From NCBI GenBank assembly GCA_024349245.1, contig JALDNG010000005.1:20774501-20838500 (forward strand): a stretch of DNA of 64,000 bases, written 5' to 3'. Positions 12,346 through 26,096 of the stretch are shown here, in pieces. Under the pieces are notes generated by a model. That model was not told the DNA's origin, searched no databases, and saw only the letters and a program-made list of their open reading frames with translations. The DNA is from Neodontobutis hainanensis (taxonomy: Eukaryota; Chordata; Actinopteri; Gobiiformes; Odontobutidae). Position 1 is the first letter of the stretch, and each line of letters starts with the position of its first letter. The position numbers and the translations under genes are program-made.

Positions 12346-13954
12346 CCAACCTTACTTAGACAAAAACTGTACATTCTCATTCAAATAAATCCTTGCACAG
12401 ATCATTCTTGCAATATGTTATTATATAACTCATAAAAAAATATATATTTTTTGTTTCCACCAGTATATCTAGTATATTTGTGAAATGCCTAAAGTGTATG
12501 ACAGACTTTAGGCAAGAACTCTCTCTCAACATCAGTATAACTCGGTGACTAAAGATGACTAGACAATGCTTTGACCATTATATTTATACTTGTCTTTGTT
12601 ACTATATATTGGATTGTACAGGATGCTAGCATATATTATACACCTGAGCCTCATACATTAAGGCTATGCTGCAGGATGTGATATGTGTGCAGATACATTT
12701 GCAGTTATTGGATTTCTCTTTGCTTAAATCAAAGGTGAAATACTGTATAGTGGGAGGCAATTAGGGCCCGGAATTGTCCTGATGCTGAAAAGCCTTCAGA
12801 GAGAGGTCGGCCCATGAGAGTGGCATTGGGTGTGTGAAATGGAAAAGTGTGGTCAGCCATTACTCTCTCCTGCCACTGGCCTTGTGTGATAGTACTGACC
12901 GACAGTTCAACAGCACATTATAGGGAGCTGTATACATCTAGTTTTATCTTCAGATGTTTTTCCTGATCGTTAACTAGCCTTGAGTTAGATATAAATCAAT
13001 TCTATTTCAAGATAGTCATTCCATAGTTTACCAGTGTTGTATTGAACGTGGGGGATTTATGGCAATATAGACAGCACTAATGTGCTTGTATAGACATGCT
13101 TTTCATCACTTAGCTGTACTATTCAATTATTGTGGAAGGAAACAAAGAGAACTGAAAACAGCCCATGGTAACTTGTGTTGTCTTGTTGCATTAATCCAGC
13201 TTTAATTGAACTTGTAAAGTTCATATGAACCTCCTACTGAGATGAAAATAATATGAATTTCCCATTTTTGGCAACACAGATAATGTAATTTAAAGCCTGG
13301 CTATGCCTGAATGCTGCTAAACTGAGTTATGGTCAGACAAAGGTTGAAATTGCTGATGAAGCCATGAATAAGCGCCTGAGAGGCTTTCACACAAGGTACA
13401 ACACCAGAATACTTCTGGTTTTGTGCTCTCACTGATCAACAGTTATCATTGCAATTGAGATTAAGATATGTTTTGTGACTGTGCAATGTCAGATTATGTT
13501 GTTGTATATAATTGTGTACCTCATTCTCTGAATGCACTCCGAGGTTCTAATACTTGCTAATGTGAACCTATCACTGGCACAAGAATTGTTATCCTCGAGT
13601 GGATATGCATATACTACAACTTGGGGAAAGTTCAATGAACCACACTTGATCTAAATTGTGGCAACAATCTAAATTACAATTTACGGTGTTTTTTGCAGTT
13701 GCCTTTTCACACTAACAATATTATAAAAAATAGACATGCCTAAAATTTTGAGTCTAAAGTATCCTACCATTCTATGTAGTGATACAAATTGGGCAGCACT
13801 ATATTTAGCTGGTTATAGCAACTTTTCACATTGTTATTTTTAAATAGTCTAAGTAGACTTAAGTTCATTTAAAACACAACATTTCAAATAACACTATGCC
13901 ATTTTCATCTACACAACACAGTCCGGTCTCATTCACTAAGTACCATTAATATGC

Positions 13955-13973
13955 TTTTTTTTTTTTTTTTTTT
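13955..13973. repeat. Poly-T run (19)
   Basis: Nineteen T residues, between atgc and aagaaat. Confidence 0.98.
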
Positions 13974-16122
13974 AAGAAATAAGCAGCCACCAAATAAGTG
14001 GAAATTTCTTAGCCCTAAGCCAGTAGACTTCTCTAATGGCATATGGTCTCCCAAAGCTCTGTTAATAAGATGACAGCCTGGCAGGCAATAACCAGGGTGA
14101 AAATTACATTATATCACATTGAATAGGTCATAAAGCTTCACTGCTGCAGGCATGGGAATGGAAGCAGGCAGAAATGTGAACACTGAACAACACTGTCTTC
14201 TTCTGAATTATGTCAGCTGGACATGGCATTTAGCTTACATTTTAGAAACCTATTAAAACCATCCACCCAGATGTGAGAGAAGAAGCACTATATAGTATCT
14301 GTTGTAAAAAGAAGACAGTTAAAGATGAAAATGAATTTTGGCTGTCCACTTGGTTTAAAGTCCCGGAACTGAGAGGAATGGATCCACCACATGTGTTTTT
14401 TTTAATTGCACGGTTTATAAAGCTATATAATTATAGATTATTTTTTACATATTTATATTAAAGAAAATGTTTCATTGTACCACAGTCTCGTTTTGTTGCT
14501 GCCGTTGGTTTAGGTGGCCAAGTCATGTCTCAGAGAGAGCGAGAGACAGAAAGCAAGAGAAATAATTTGTATGGGTTTAATTTTGACAGTAATAATATTA
14601 ATTTCATTACTTATTAATGGCATATATTACACAGACATACAGATAGTGTTTGAGAGGCAACACATGTCTACAACAGTGAAGATAAGTGCACCTAGAAATT
14701 CTGGTGTAAAGCTGACAAATAATAAAGACTTCTCCACCGCTGCATGAGACCTAAACATAATGGTTCCTGTGAGAGTGACTGACACACCTGTCCACCTGTG
14801 ACTGACACACCTGTCCTCTGTGGAGCACAACTCCAGGGAGAAGACCAAGGGCCCGAGGGTCATCTGTCCTCTTAGGAGTTCCCCTGGAGACTTTAGACAT
14901 TTCCCCCAAATTCTGCTCTGCAGCCGAGGGATGTAGCTGTAGTCTTTGGCCACCTTTACTGTGTGGACACTTTAGTGCCGTAATCATAATCAAGAGGAAC
15001 ATGCTGGCATCTGCAGAGGTCCCGCTCGTGCTCTCCGCTGACGTGGTGCAATACGCCTCACCACTATAGCCTGAAATACTGAATTTAGTCTAAGTGCTAT
15101 TGTATGTCGTACTTTGGATCACAACTGAGACACAAACGGATGTGATTTTTGTTACTATAAACAGACCAGTAAATATAACGAGACAACCAATGCCAGAAAT
15201 GTGACAAAGTTAGCATTACATGGGCTGTGATAACAATTACATCCTAAATTACATTTATAAAGATGTCATGACTCACATTATCCCTGGTGAAGGTTATTGA
15301 ACAAACGAGCCAACGGAAGTAACAAAGAAAAGACTTCCTGGCAAAGTGTAAAATGCCATAATGCCAAAGACATAAAAAGAAAAAAATATTTGAAAAGCCA
15401 AGACAGTAAATGTATCAGATTCATAAGCGTCTAAAGTTAAAGACAGTAACTTAGGAGTCATTGTTCTTGTTAGATGCTTAGCATCCATGTTTTACAAGCA
15501 CGCAATGGCTGAAAACAATATATTATATAAGGTCTGTAATGATGTCTTACCTTTTCAATAAAAAAGCAAGCTCAGGGTCTGTTTAAATCCCCAAAGTAGC
15601 AGCAGTACCGCAGCTCTCTCTACTCTGTCTATGTTTACTCTTCTCAGTCACACTCCTGTTTTGCTCGATTGCTAAATTTATTTAGAGTTTGTGTCTGGGC
15701 TGTACTAGAGGCCATTTGATTCTTTTTTGTTTGCAGCGTCTATCTCGATACAAACGCTCTGTCATAGCGGCTATACTAGGAAGTCAGAGCTGTAAACCAG
15801 CCCGAATTGAGCTTACAGGCAGACAACCGTTTTTAACAATGTAGGTCTCAGTCGTCTCATCTCATTATGGTTGGCTTATAAATAAAAACTTAAATAATGG
15901 CAAATTTGCTATTTTTGGTGGCTAATGCCCTTTTATATTTTTTTATAAATTGAGGTACTGTTGCCAAAAGGCACAGGCAGTTCATATCAATTAGCAGAAG
16001 TAAAAGTGTCTATAGCTTTTGTAATTTTAATTCTCCTGTATCCTTTAATTCTAATACTGTCCTCATTGGTCAAATCTTGTTCAAACAAGTTTCTACAGTT
16101 AAATTTTATTTTATTTTTTCAG

Positions 16123-16262
16123 CTCCTCCACACCTGATCGAGAAGCCTCAAGACGTCCAGAAGCTCATTGATGACTCTCTAGTGTGGGAGTGCAAAGCCA
16201 CAGGGAAGCCAAAGCCGTCTTACCGCTGGATGAAAAATGGAGAGAACCTGGAGTTCACAGAG
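16123..16262 (+). CDS. cntn3: Contactin (probable contactin-3) exon, first half of Ig4
   Basis: The acceptor is ttattttttcag and the donor is gtgagc. The leading CT joins the preceding G to make Ala, giving FYAPPH across the junction. The frame reads PPHLIEKPQDVQKL, then DDSLVWECKATGKPKPSYRW, then MKNGENLEFTE, and ends on a whole codon. WEC supplies the first Ig4 disulfide Cys and SYRW the core tryptophan. In contactins Ig1-Ig4 fold into the horseshoe that makes most ligand contacts, so this exon belongs to the adhesive head. The upstream intron is 9.5 kb. WECKATGKPKPSYRW is characteristic of contactin-3/4/6; family identity is firm and the paralogue less so. Confidence 0.95.
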
Positions 16263-18477
16263 GTGAGCCGACCCATCATCCCTTTAGAAGAGAACATAAA
16301 GTTTGTGTTGGAAAGTACGTCTTGTGCTCTGGCAGATGTTGGCTTGTGGATGTAAGGATTATTGCATTTCCAAAGAGTTGCTGCTTGTTGAAGCTTCATG
16401 GACTAATTACCTTGCGTTCTCGTTTTCTTCATTACAGAACAGTTCATCCCATATTCTCTTCTATGAAACAGCATTTGTTTGAGAGTAATTAGACAGTGGC
16501 TGCTGTGGTTTGTTGTGCTAAAAAACTAGAGCGTATACATGCTGGGTGTTTCATGCTAGCGGGGAACGCACTGTGATCTAAGAGCCTGCTTAATCTTGTA
16601 GTAAACCTCTCATTGCAGGGTGTTATTATTAATCTCATGTCAGAAAAAAGAAAATAAAAACAAAAAAAAAACAGTCTCCTGATATCTGACTTTTTTGCTA
16701 AAGGTTCTCCATGGCGCATAGCATGAGGGAGGCTTTGACTCCGAACTTTGACTGTAAATATTTACAGAAATATTATGTGGCACTCATTAGATTGCAACTC
16801 TTGCCTGACAAATTCACAGGCGTTATGTTCATTTGAATCATTGTGCAAAAAGGACCACAGAGTCACCAGAGGATATCAGTCAGTACTTGAATGTTATACA
16901 TGGTGTTGTACTACTTGAGACGACACTCCCTGGCTTTTATGTATTTTTTCTTTAAAACAAATATTTGGCTTGCTTTTAAAAAAAATCTACAACCTGTTTT
17001 GCTAAAGGACCTCGATTATGTTACAGTGTTTGCTTTTAGACAACAAGCCCATCTGGTCCCACATATGCAAAGATCATTTATAACATTTCCTCTGTATCAA
17101 AGAGTAGTATTGTGAGCAGTAAGCACCAAGCCCATAATTATAATATACACAACAACAAAAAACACACAATTGCATGCATAAATAAATGATTGAAAATTAC
17201 TGTAAAGTGTTTTTACACTGGTTATACATCTGCACTAGTTGTTGGTATATTTTTCTTTTTGGCCTATAGTTATAGTTATAGTTCAATTACCCAGCTGTGA
17301 CGGTACCCTAGTCTAAAATGTGTGTTTTGTTTTACCTTTTATTATTGTGTGTATTATTCTACGCTGAATTCTGAATGCTGATTTATTTATCAACCAATGT
17401 ACAGTAATCTAGGGTTATCATGTGTTTCTGGAAATGTAACATAATCATAAAAATGTATTAACATGGCCCAAAAATATAACGTCTGATGAAGGGTACGAGC
17501 CTGAAATGTCACATCTGGTGATAAAAAATCTGGGAGCTTCATTTGTAGCGTAGGTAAGGGTTAGGTGTAATGATTCTGAAGGATTAGGTTAAAGGTAAAA
17601 TCAAAAAACAGTCAAAAGACAAAAGAATAATTAATAAAGAAGCCTCATATAGGTTTAAATCTGAGTTTAGCGTTAATTTATAGACAGACTGAGATCAACA
17701 TAATGAAGTAAAACAATCACACCAAGCACAGGCTATGAGAAATATTTGTGTATTGACTAAATTAAATAAAAAATTATAAAATTATTTATTGACTAAATTA
17801 ATAACCAGACGGAATTTGAATAGGCACCAAAAACATATAAGTAGTAAAAATAATAAACATAACATAGAATTTGTAAATAAATAATATGAAACAATAAAAC
17901 TTTGTTAGGGAATGTTAGGATATGAACTTATAGGATTAATTTAATAATTTGCGTAGTTTATGCATTTAGAAAAAGGTCTAAAAGAGTTATGTCTAAGTTG
18001 AGTTGTAATGTTAAATCTCTGTTTCAGTGCCAACTCTGTGAAACTGTGCAGATCTTACTTTAGAACTAGGCTAGGCATCTACACTAGGAGTCAGAGGCTG
18101 TGGGTCAGAGGGTGCCAGAAGATTAGGGCCAACCAGACGTGGTGATACCAGCTGGTCTGTGCTCCTTTGGTACTGCCGATGATGCAGCTGAATGCGTGGT
18201 CCACAAACTGTAGCGACGGCTGGTCCTGTTCAGCCTCAGACAGCTCTCTGTGCAGGCTGGTGATCTTTCCCTGTCCAAGAACCAGCGGGGCTCTTTCTCA
18301 GGTCAGGGGTCAGGAATCAGAGTTTGGCATAATGGAGAGTAAAAATTCCTCTCTCCTCCTTCGGAAGAAAACATCCCAAATCTAAGTCCTAAACTAAAGA
18401 AAATTATCTCACTAATAAAAATAACAAATTTAAAAACACAGGCGTTGCTGGCAAAACTTCAATACATAATCAAGTAC

Positions 18478-18542
18478 CTGGTGAGAACCCGGAGAGAACC
18501 CACGGTAACACAGGAAGGACATGCAGACTCTTCCCAGAACAG
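18478..18542 (-). repeat. Fragment of the gggttctctccggg dispersed repeat
   Basis: Plus-strand text ctggtgagaacccggagaga, acccacggtaacacaggaag, gacatgcagactcttcccag is the reverse of the central part of the family at 7298. Confidence 0.6.
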
Positions 18543-20531
18543 ATAGATTATGGTGATTAAATTACAGAGATTACAAGTGTTATATATAAATGAATGATGA
18601 ACATGTACAATATGCTATTTTTGGCATACCTTGGCTAGTAATTTGTGAAACTGTTTCAAAGTGCAAATAAGGCTAGGGACTGATGCCATAAAAGATGAAA
18701 TAATAACTGATTAAAAATAAACCTTTCAGTCTCCCCACAGTTGAGTCCATGATGTGGGGCAGTTAGCCAAAAACAGGCTAAAAACAATCCACAGGTACCT
18801 CTCTTCTCCACAGTGAGCCATCTGGAGACATGGCAGTAAATGCATGATTAAAGGTTACTGTGACTGGCTTGATTTTTGCGCAACAGATTTCGTCCATGCA
18901 GAGCGAATAATAAATAGTTGTGCTCAGAGTGCATGGGCGGATGGATTAATCAGCTAAGGTGTTACATTGTTTGAAATGCCACCATTAACCACAGAGGCTT
19001 AATGAGCGGGGGAGCTAAAGGTCAATGATGTAAGGAGCAGAGGGATGAGGACGCTCCATTTGTTGTTATTTATTACACCGAATCAATTCAGACCCTTCAG
19101 ATTGTTGGAAATCTTTCTGCTGACACTGCACTCACTTTGAATAAACACAAACGAATGATGCGGAGTTAAACTTTGTTAAAAGCCACAGTCAGTTTTGAAA
19201 CTTGAAATGTGATGCATCACAAAATGGCTTGAGATAATGTACTAAAAGTGTTTTCATGTAAAACCACTTAGTTATACTAAAAGTTAAAATTATATGTTAA
19301 TATTCAACACATTTTGAAAAACTTGTATACATGTACACACAAGTATAAACACTTACGCAGAAATCCTTCTGTGAATTAACAAATTGTTTTGCTACAATAA
19401 ATGTCCCAGAAACTGTTTACTAAATGCTATATACATGAATATATTCATACATATTATAATCATTATCACACAGAATCCTAAAAAGTCATCACAATAGAAG
19501 AGAGTGCATTTATAAAGATGCTGCACTGACAGACAAAAAAAAATCATGTCATGTCTGAGGAGTATGATTAAAGTATACCTTTTAAAGTCTTCTTTCTATA
19601 TTTGTACAATTGCAAAGAAATAATTATAGTTCTCCACTTTTTTACATTTATTGTAAAATACACTCTCTTTTTCTGTAACTCCGAGGAACATGGAGTACCA
19701 TTCGAGTCTCATTTTCAAATCTTATTCAACAGGCTCTGCTTTGTAAAACACATTATGTCACTAATCCCTTCTTTTTTATGTTTTTGCACTTTTAGTCTAA
19801 TCAAACCAAATCAGCGCTGTGGGCAGAGGACATTGCCAATCATTTTCACTCAGCATAAGGCGTACAGATGGTGCCCCCAGGTCCCGGCAGGAGAAATTGC
19901 TGATTTGAGAGTAACGTCATGCCTAATTAATAGTGGCCATAAACGAGAGTGCTTTCCACAGGGCAGACTGATATACGCCACCATTTGGCTCCCTCACTAG
20001 CGGGGATATTTGCCCCTGTACACCCGCAGCGCCGCAGAAATAGAGTCACAACCTGCTCTAATACAGGATTAGTCTGTGATCTTTTAGTGAGGAGGCCTCT
20101 CTTCTTTTTACGTGACAGTACCTTTATCCCTGGTGACAGGAGTTTGGGCAGCCCGCTCGGCCTGCGGGAAGGGGTTTTAATGACATTTTAATGACACATG
20201 GTTGAGCCTGAGGAAGACACAGAAGATGAAGGGCGAGGAGGCAGGGGCTGGTGTTAACTGTAGCGGCAAAGAGATGTATGAAAACCTGTTAAGTTTTTTA
20301 GGATTGTAGTGAATTTAAAGCTGTTTGATAATAACTTAGGGAGGATTACACTGTCCACTGATGTACTTTTACTCACCTCATCAGGCCTTCCTTATAAAGG
20401 TTTGATGGTTTAAACAGGGACAGCAGGTAGGACTGTGTTGATTCATAGTCCCTGCTGCTTAAAGCAAAACTATGGATCGTTTACCTCAGTTAAGGCCTGC
20501 CAAATTTCACATGAAACACCTTTATTAGAGA

Positions 20532-20620
20532 GTGGCATGGTGGCAGAATGGTTAGCACTCCCGCCTCACAACAAGAAGTTTGGGTACGAATCCCATCCCA
20601 GGGCCTTTCTGTGTTGTCTG
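20532..20620 (+). repeat. tRNA-like head of the dispersed repeat family
   Basis: The text tggcagaatggttagcact matches a pol III A box and gggtacgaatcccatccc a B box, about 35 bases apart. It is followed by agggcctttctgtgtt, the head-body junction seen at 7298. A true tRNA is excluded because no acceptor stem closes. Confidence 0.6.
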
Positions 20621-22923
20621 ACAAGCCAGGCTGTTCTCGGTAGCCTTAATAGCTGAGCAGTGTCAAGTCAATAGTTAAATCTATCTGCCACTGTGTTGAC
20701 TGGTAACATGTAAGCGCTTTTTGCTTAAATCAACCATAAATGACAGTTTCCTTCAGTGACATAACTGGAGTGTGTCCTGCTGTGATTCAGCAGCGCTGCT
20801 CAGAACCTGATATCTAACACAATGTATTAGCCAGTGATTGCTCTCTTGGCGACTTAGCACTGAATGCTCCAGTTTTTTGCCTACTGTTCTCGCACCCTCT
20901 AAATATATGTTTAGATTTTCTTATGGACGGTTCATCTGCTCTTGTACTATCCTCTGCCAGGCAGCGAATGCTGCTCGGAGTGCGCTCCACTGAATGTTTC
21001 TGTTGCTTTGCCATCTCTATTCGGTCTGACTGAAGCATATGAGAGTGTCCCGTGGACTATTAATAATCTGGAGGGAACCTTACACAAAAAGAGGTCCAGG
21101 TGAAAAGCAGGGGTTTGGAGAAACTGCTGTGGCTCTAATGACAGTGTGTGGGGGACATGAGATGTTTCAAAATGTTCATTAAAAACAAATTAGGTGGGGC
21201 AATAAACTATAGTCAGATTATTGCAGCAGTCTATATTGTGAGGAGCAAAGACTCTTTGTTGTTAGGCTGTTTAGAATAAGGCCTAATAATGTTTCCTATG
21301 TCATTAAAAGGGGGCTTGACAGAAAAGCTTGCGCTAGACATGGCTCTAAAAGTATATAACTATCCTTGCAGAAGACTGTAATATGGAAGATTATTCTGTT
21401 CTAAATAATTGTAATATTGCTTGACTTGTTTTATTCACACCTGTACCTGTGTTCATTTGCATCCACATTAGTTCTCTCTTCTTTGCTACTCCCTGCTTCT
21501 ATTTGATTGAACAGTGCTTTTCTGATTACTTACTTCTACCGCCATTATCTTATTGAGAAAGAGTTTTGTTCACTGTACTGCAACACTGTTGTGTGATTTA
21601 TTATAAACTGACTGTTAAACTTCAATTCAAATTAATCGTCCAACTTACTCTAATATTTCTCTCTGATGACTCTTTCTATTGTAACATGCTTCATTAAAAC
21701 ACATCATATTAACTGCCTATAACCTCAAATTTATTGAAGGAGAGTGAATTTGGCTAATGTGGGTAATTGGGTAATGTGGGGAACCTGAGCTTCGATGGAT
21801 TTATTTTTTTACGTTCTAATAAAATCTAGTCCCCCTAAACCTGAACTAAATGTTAGGTATACTTGTGATCTATCTGAAATCACACATTTTTTTGATTGAG
21901 ATTTTAACAAAAAATGTGGGGCAAACGTTAAACACAAGCAGTGGCAGAAAAATGAAAAAAAATGGTCAGTGACATTTTGGTAAAAATTATCTTAAAGATA
22001 TAATTTTGTAATATATTGGTCAATATTCCAATTTGTTATCAAATTATGTTTAGAATATGGGTTGGCAAAAAAGTATTTGTTTAAAATAAGCATTTGTTTT
22101 ATTAAAAAAATATTTTGAGCGTCACACTTTTCAAACGAGATTGAAAATGTGGGACGATTGATTTGGGTAATGTGGTTCAGTCATTTAAAGCCTTAAAACA
22201 GGTGCATTTTATTGACCTTACAGTGCTCACAACCTTGCCATAAGGACATATTTTAAAGGTTCTTTTGTTTTGGTCTTAGAATCCAACTTGTTTTACCCAG
22301 TCTCATCTCGTCTTTGTCTCAGACAGAGAAAATTGAATCAAGGCGAGCCAAGACGATGGCAACTTTATCAGCATCTTAATAGCAACTAAAAAACATCTAT
22401 CTTTGATGCAGCTAACAATATCACTTATTTCTGCCCTTTCTTGTCCTTTTTCAACCAACAATATGTTCAACACTGGACTTTGAATGGTTTCTTTTTATCT
22501 GTTCCGCTGAACCGTGCACTGGTCTTGGGCTTGACTTGGTTTGTGTCTTTTCTAAAACACAAACAGCCTGACCGTAACACTTAGTATGTAAGGGGCATAC
22601 CTGTCAGAAAAGCAATTTTCACAATGCACTATAACTCGGTTGTTAACAATATTCCCTCTCCTCGCGCCGAAGGGGAAATAGCCCCCTGCTTCAGCCGCAG
22701 ATAGAAATAGGCCATGCTTTTATTTCCCTCTCATAAACATGCAGATTGATTAGGGTCATTTTCTGCTAGCCTGCCTCTATCCACCCCAGCCTTTCCTCCA
22801 TTAGTGATGAAAACCTAGATTTATGGCCCGTCTGTCACGTCCAGACAATGATTCACTGACTGAGTGTTTTTTTATGTAGATGAGCACTGGAAGTATTAAA
22901 AGTGAAAGTCTTTTTGTCCGTAG

Positions 22924-23053
22924 GAGCGCATTCAGTTGGTCAACGGGGCACTGTCCATCAGCCGACTGACCCTGTCCGACATGGGGATGTACCAGTGTGT
23001 GGCCGGTAACAAGCATGGAGAGGTGTACTCCAACGCAGAACTCAGAGTTATAG
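22924..23053 (+). CDS. cntn3: Contactin (probable contactin-3) exon, second half of Ig4
   Basis: The acceptor is tttgtccgtag and the donor is gtaaga. The exon starts in phase 0 with ERIQLVNGALSIS, continues LTLSDMGMYQCVAGNKHG, then EVYSNAELRVI plus one base G. MYQC is the second Ig4 disulfide cysteine, and with the preceding exon it gives a 90-codon Ig4. Most contactins, as remembered, have Glu before NKHG or NKYG (CxAENK); here the codon is GGT (Gly), a small departure in an otherwise conserved strand. The 130 bp length and the entry and exit phases fit the usual two-exon layout of a contactin Ig domain. Confidence 0.94.
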
Positions 23054-26000
23054 GTAAGACTGACAACAGAAGCAAAACATTATTATCACCTACAACCAGG
23101 ATAATGTCAAGGTTAGTTCATGTTGTGTCTTTCTTGTGGATGGAATTAAAACATTGATTGGTGTGAGTCCAGAAAAAATGGCCTTTTAATTATATTTATT
23201 CAATTAGCAGATGCTTTTATCCAAAGCGACTTACATTAAGCTTCAGTTCACCAGTGTTACAGCTAAAACAACACTGGTGGCAAGGTGGGTTAAGTGTCTT
23301 GCCCAAGGACACAACAACAGTATGAACTGTGGGGAAAGCAGGATTTGAACCACTAATCTTCCAGTTGAGGGACAACCGCTCTACCACTGAGCCACTGCGA
23401 CCCCACATTTAAACCTAAATCTTATGGTCAGATTTACTAATGTGTTGCAGCATCAACAATATGTTTAATCACAAACAAAATACACTGTTCAGATTTACTA
23501 AAGAGCCCAACACACTTTCTGAGAGTTTCTGTTTTACAACATTAAAATTCACACATCCACCTCTTAAGCATGCTGTAAATTAATGGAGTAGGAATAGTAT
23601 AGAATAACTTGACACACTGTAGAATAGATCCATAGAATAATTCAAAGTGTATTGCTGCCGTACGTTAAACACACTGTCCTGTGCTTCCACACAGAAGATC
23701 TCAGTTGTGTTTTAAAGGGACAGTGTTGTTCTGCCTTGCCTGACTTGGCAGTAGTTATTTAAACGACCTGGCTGTCAGCATCCGCTACATAGGCCACTCC
23801 CTGCCTGTCAGAAATCTGCGCTTAGCAAATACTGCCTCTAATCCCACTGAAATAGTACTATAAAAGGTGTTTTCAAAAAGCTGAAGTCCATTTACCCTTC
23901 CTCAGCGGTCTTCATATGCTCAACAGTTGAACCAAGTTCAACAGCATAATGTAATAAAAGAACTTACAGACTAAGATGGAAAAAACACTGTATTTTGAAC
24001 CAGTAGAATTTATAGAGCTGTGAGCTTTCCATGGTTTGACCAGTTGAGTGCCTACTACACTGCCTGTGATGCAACCAGACAAAGGTCCAAAACTGATTAA
24101 AAAGGGCATATTTTTGTAATGACAGTGATGGACAGCACTATCTGTGCTTGTACAGTGAAATTCTGCAACAATATCCTTAGTTAAATGTTATTCTAACATA
24201 TAAAAGTAAATACACTGCTTCTAAAGTAAAAAAGGTAAAATAAGATATCGGATGGGACACAAGCTTAAGTTCTATATTAAGACATAGTATACAAGAACCC
24301 TAACATGTATCTCATTTTTAGTATTTGCCAATAGTATGAAAAGACTAACTCCTAGAAAAAATGTAAAAAGCTAAAGGTTAGCTCCATCTAAGTCATTTGT
24401 CAAATGCCCTGATTATATCTTTTCTCCTTAACCACCTAATTTGGGCGGTTGTATCCCCTCAGCAGTTATAAACATTTCCAGCTATTGTCTGCTGATGGTT
24501 GCAATTAACTGGACAATAACTCTTTGTGATTGTATTCCTCTGTTAGTAAAATTGGGAAAATTGCAGTTTTTTGCCCATGGCTAAGAAACTCATCTGCACT
24601 GTCAGAGAAGAGTGGACAAGCGATATTTGTCTGTATTTATTTTCAAGCGTGTCCCCGCTGCTCATTTCCGACGATGGCCTTTGGCCTCTCTCTTATTGGC
24701 TGGTAATTGAAAAGCATTAATTATAAGATGAATGGTGCGTCTGACAGTGATGTATACCGCAGCGGTTCCGTTTAGCTGCCTCGCCCTTCTGCCCCGTCAG
24801 GCCTGTCACTCTCGGCTCATTCACTATTCATGCTCCAGTGTGTTAGCCCTCATCACGGAGCTGTGTTGAATCAGCTTCAATACTGCAGACGGTACAAAGT
24901 CAAGAAGACCTGGTAATGCATTCATCCAGACTCTAGTGTGAGTTCTTCTTCTCTTCTGTGAGAGAAGCTGTATGTTAAAAACAATCCAGCTCTTTTGTTT
25001 ACCTGTAGGACAATCTGGGCCTTGTTTGACCTCATGGTGAGTGTCATGTTTGAGCGATGTTGACCCTACAAGAATCCTCTAGACTTTAGTTAAAAACTTG
25101 TTGAATTGTATTAAATTGGCTGAGTCAGGCTAAATTCTTACTGCAGTATTCATGCAAGCAATTGTAAGGCTAAAGGTGCCATTTTAAAAGTTTTTTTAAG
25201 TCTTTGGTGATAAAACCACACCTTTTCATCCATTTCTCGGGATATAGACAGAGGAGACATGGAGAACAGACAGGAGAGGATTTAGGAGACAAGAAAGGAC
25301 AGAGAAAAAAGGAGGAATGATTTCCTATCATATTAATCTCCAATCGGGAAATGCACTTATTAGGTCTCTTCATATGAGCTAATTCAGATTTCAACTTCCA
25401 CAGACTGTTTGATTCTTATGTCAGTCTGGAAGAAGGAGTTCTTGTGGCGTTCTGTCCTGCAGCTCACTGATCTCAGACGTCCACTGGCTGCTCTCTTTTC
25501 TTCAAAAGCCCAGTGCATAAGATGTTCAGTATAGCGTCCTTCCTGTTGTGTGTCTGTTGCTGCACTACCTCACTCACAACTGCATCTGCTGAATTAAACT
25601 CCAGTGTAATGTGACTATTTGTTATTATTATCATTATGAATAAAACTTCACAAGTATGTGGATGCAGAGTGGGTGAAGTTGGACTTCCAGTTCCATGCTC
25701 TAGTCTAGTGTGTCCTCCCTAGGATTGCGGAGATAAAAAAAAATAAGACCGAGAACACACCTAGAAAGAACAAATTCAGGAAGAGAGCTAGACAGTTACT
25801 TGAAAAGGGCACATATTTTAAGCTTCTTCACACAGATCACATGGCAAAACGCTAAAGACCATGACATTTCTCCCAGAGCTGAGAAAATGTGATGTTGCAT
25901 GCAGCTGGTATGACAAAACTCATACCATCCATTATAGACACATTTCCTCAGATGGTTCATTACTGAAATGACTGGCTGTTAGGTATTGTATTTCTGTTGT

Positions 26001-26096
26001 GTTTGTTATAAATCATATGATAACAGTTAGTGCAAACAGATGTGAGAATATGTGACACTTTCCAACGTTGTTTATAATCTGCCTCTCCCGTTGTAG
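23054..26096 (+). other. Contactin intron between Ig4 and Ig5 (phase 1, 3.0 kb)
   Basis: A minus-strand SINE sits at about 23199-23406, just 150 bases after the donor. Further on, 24640-24900 has mixed composition with TAAT-rich words (for example gcattaattataag) that look like a conserved non-coding block, but this is only an impression. No gene is seen. Confidence 0.85.
23199..23406 (-). repeat. tRNA-derived SINE, copy 2, with L2-LINE tail
   Basis: On the minus strand the head is cagtggctcagtggtagagc with a B box-like ggttcaaatcctgc. Body phrases are gtgtccttgggcaagacact and acccaccttgccacc. The tail is gtaagtcgctttggataaaa then gcatctgctaatt, the same 3' end as the L2 LINEs at 5770 and 57473. 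This copy therefore pairs a tRNA head with a LINE tail. Confidence 0.85.

Larger units (their letters stand above)
6606..16122 (+). other. Contactin intron between Ig3 and Ig4 (phase 1, 9.5 kb)
   Basis: It contains a (CA)15 tract, a fish dispersed-repeat copy at 7298-7605, another piece of that family near 10083-10150, a GC-rich probable LINE leader (10785-11035), a LINE 3' end (12075-12345) and two homopolymer runs. A 16 bp unit is tandemly doubled at 10350-10381, and a sequence around gtgactgacacacctgtcc is doubled near 14768-14818. The stretch 9080-9360 is less AT-rich than its surroundings and could be a conserved non-coding element, though only alignment can tell. The rest shows no gene. 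Confidence 0.85.
16263..22923 (+). other. Contactin intron inside Ig4 (phase 0, 6.7 kb)
   Basis: It carries two fragments of a tRNA-headed fish repeat (18478-18542 on the minus strand, 20532-20620 on the plus strand). The region 21750-22170 repeats short gtaatgtgg-like words but shows no clear unit. Open frames at 19602-20000 and 20814-21038 match no known family. No further exon is seen. Confidence 0.85.

Noticed and set aside
21750..22170. Repeated gtaatgtgg words suggesting a tandem array
   Set aside because: The spacing is irregular and the words are short, so no unit can be defined.
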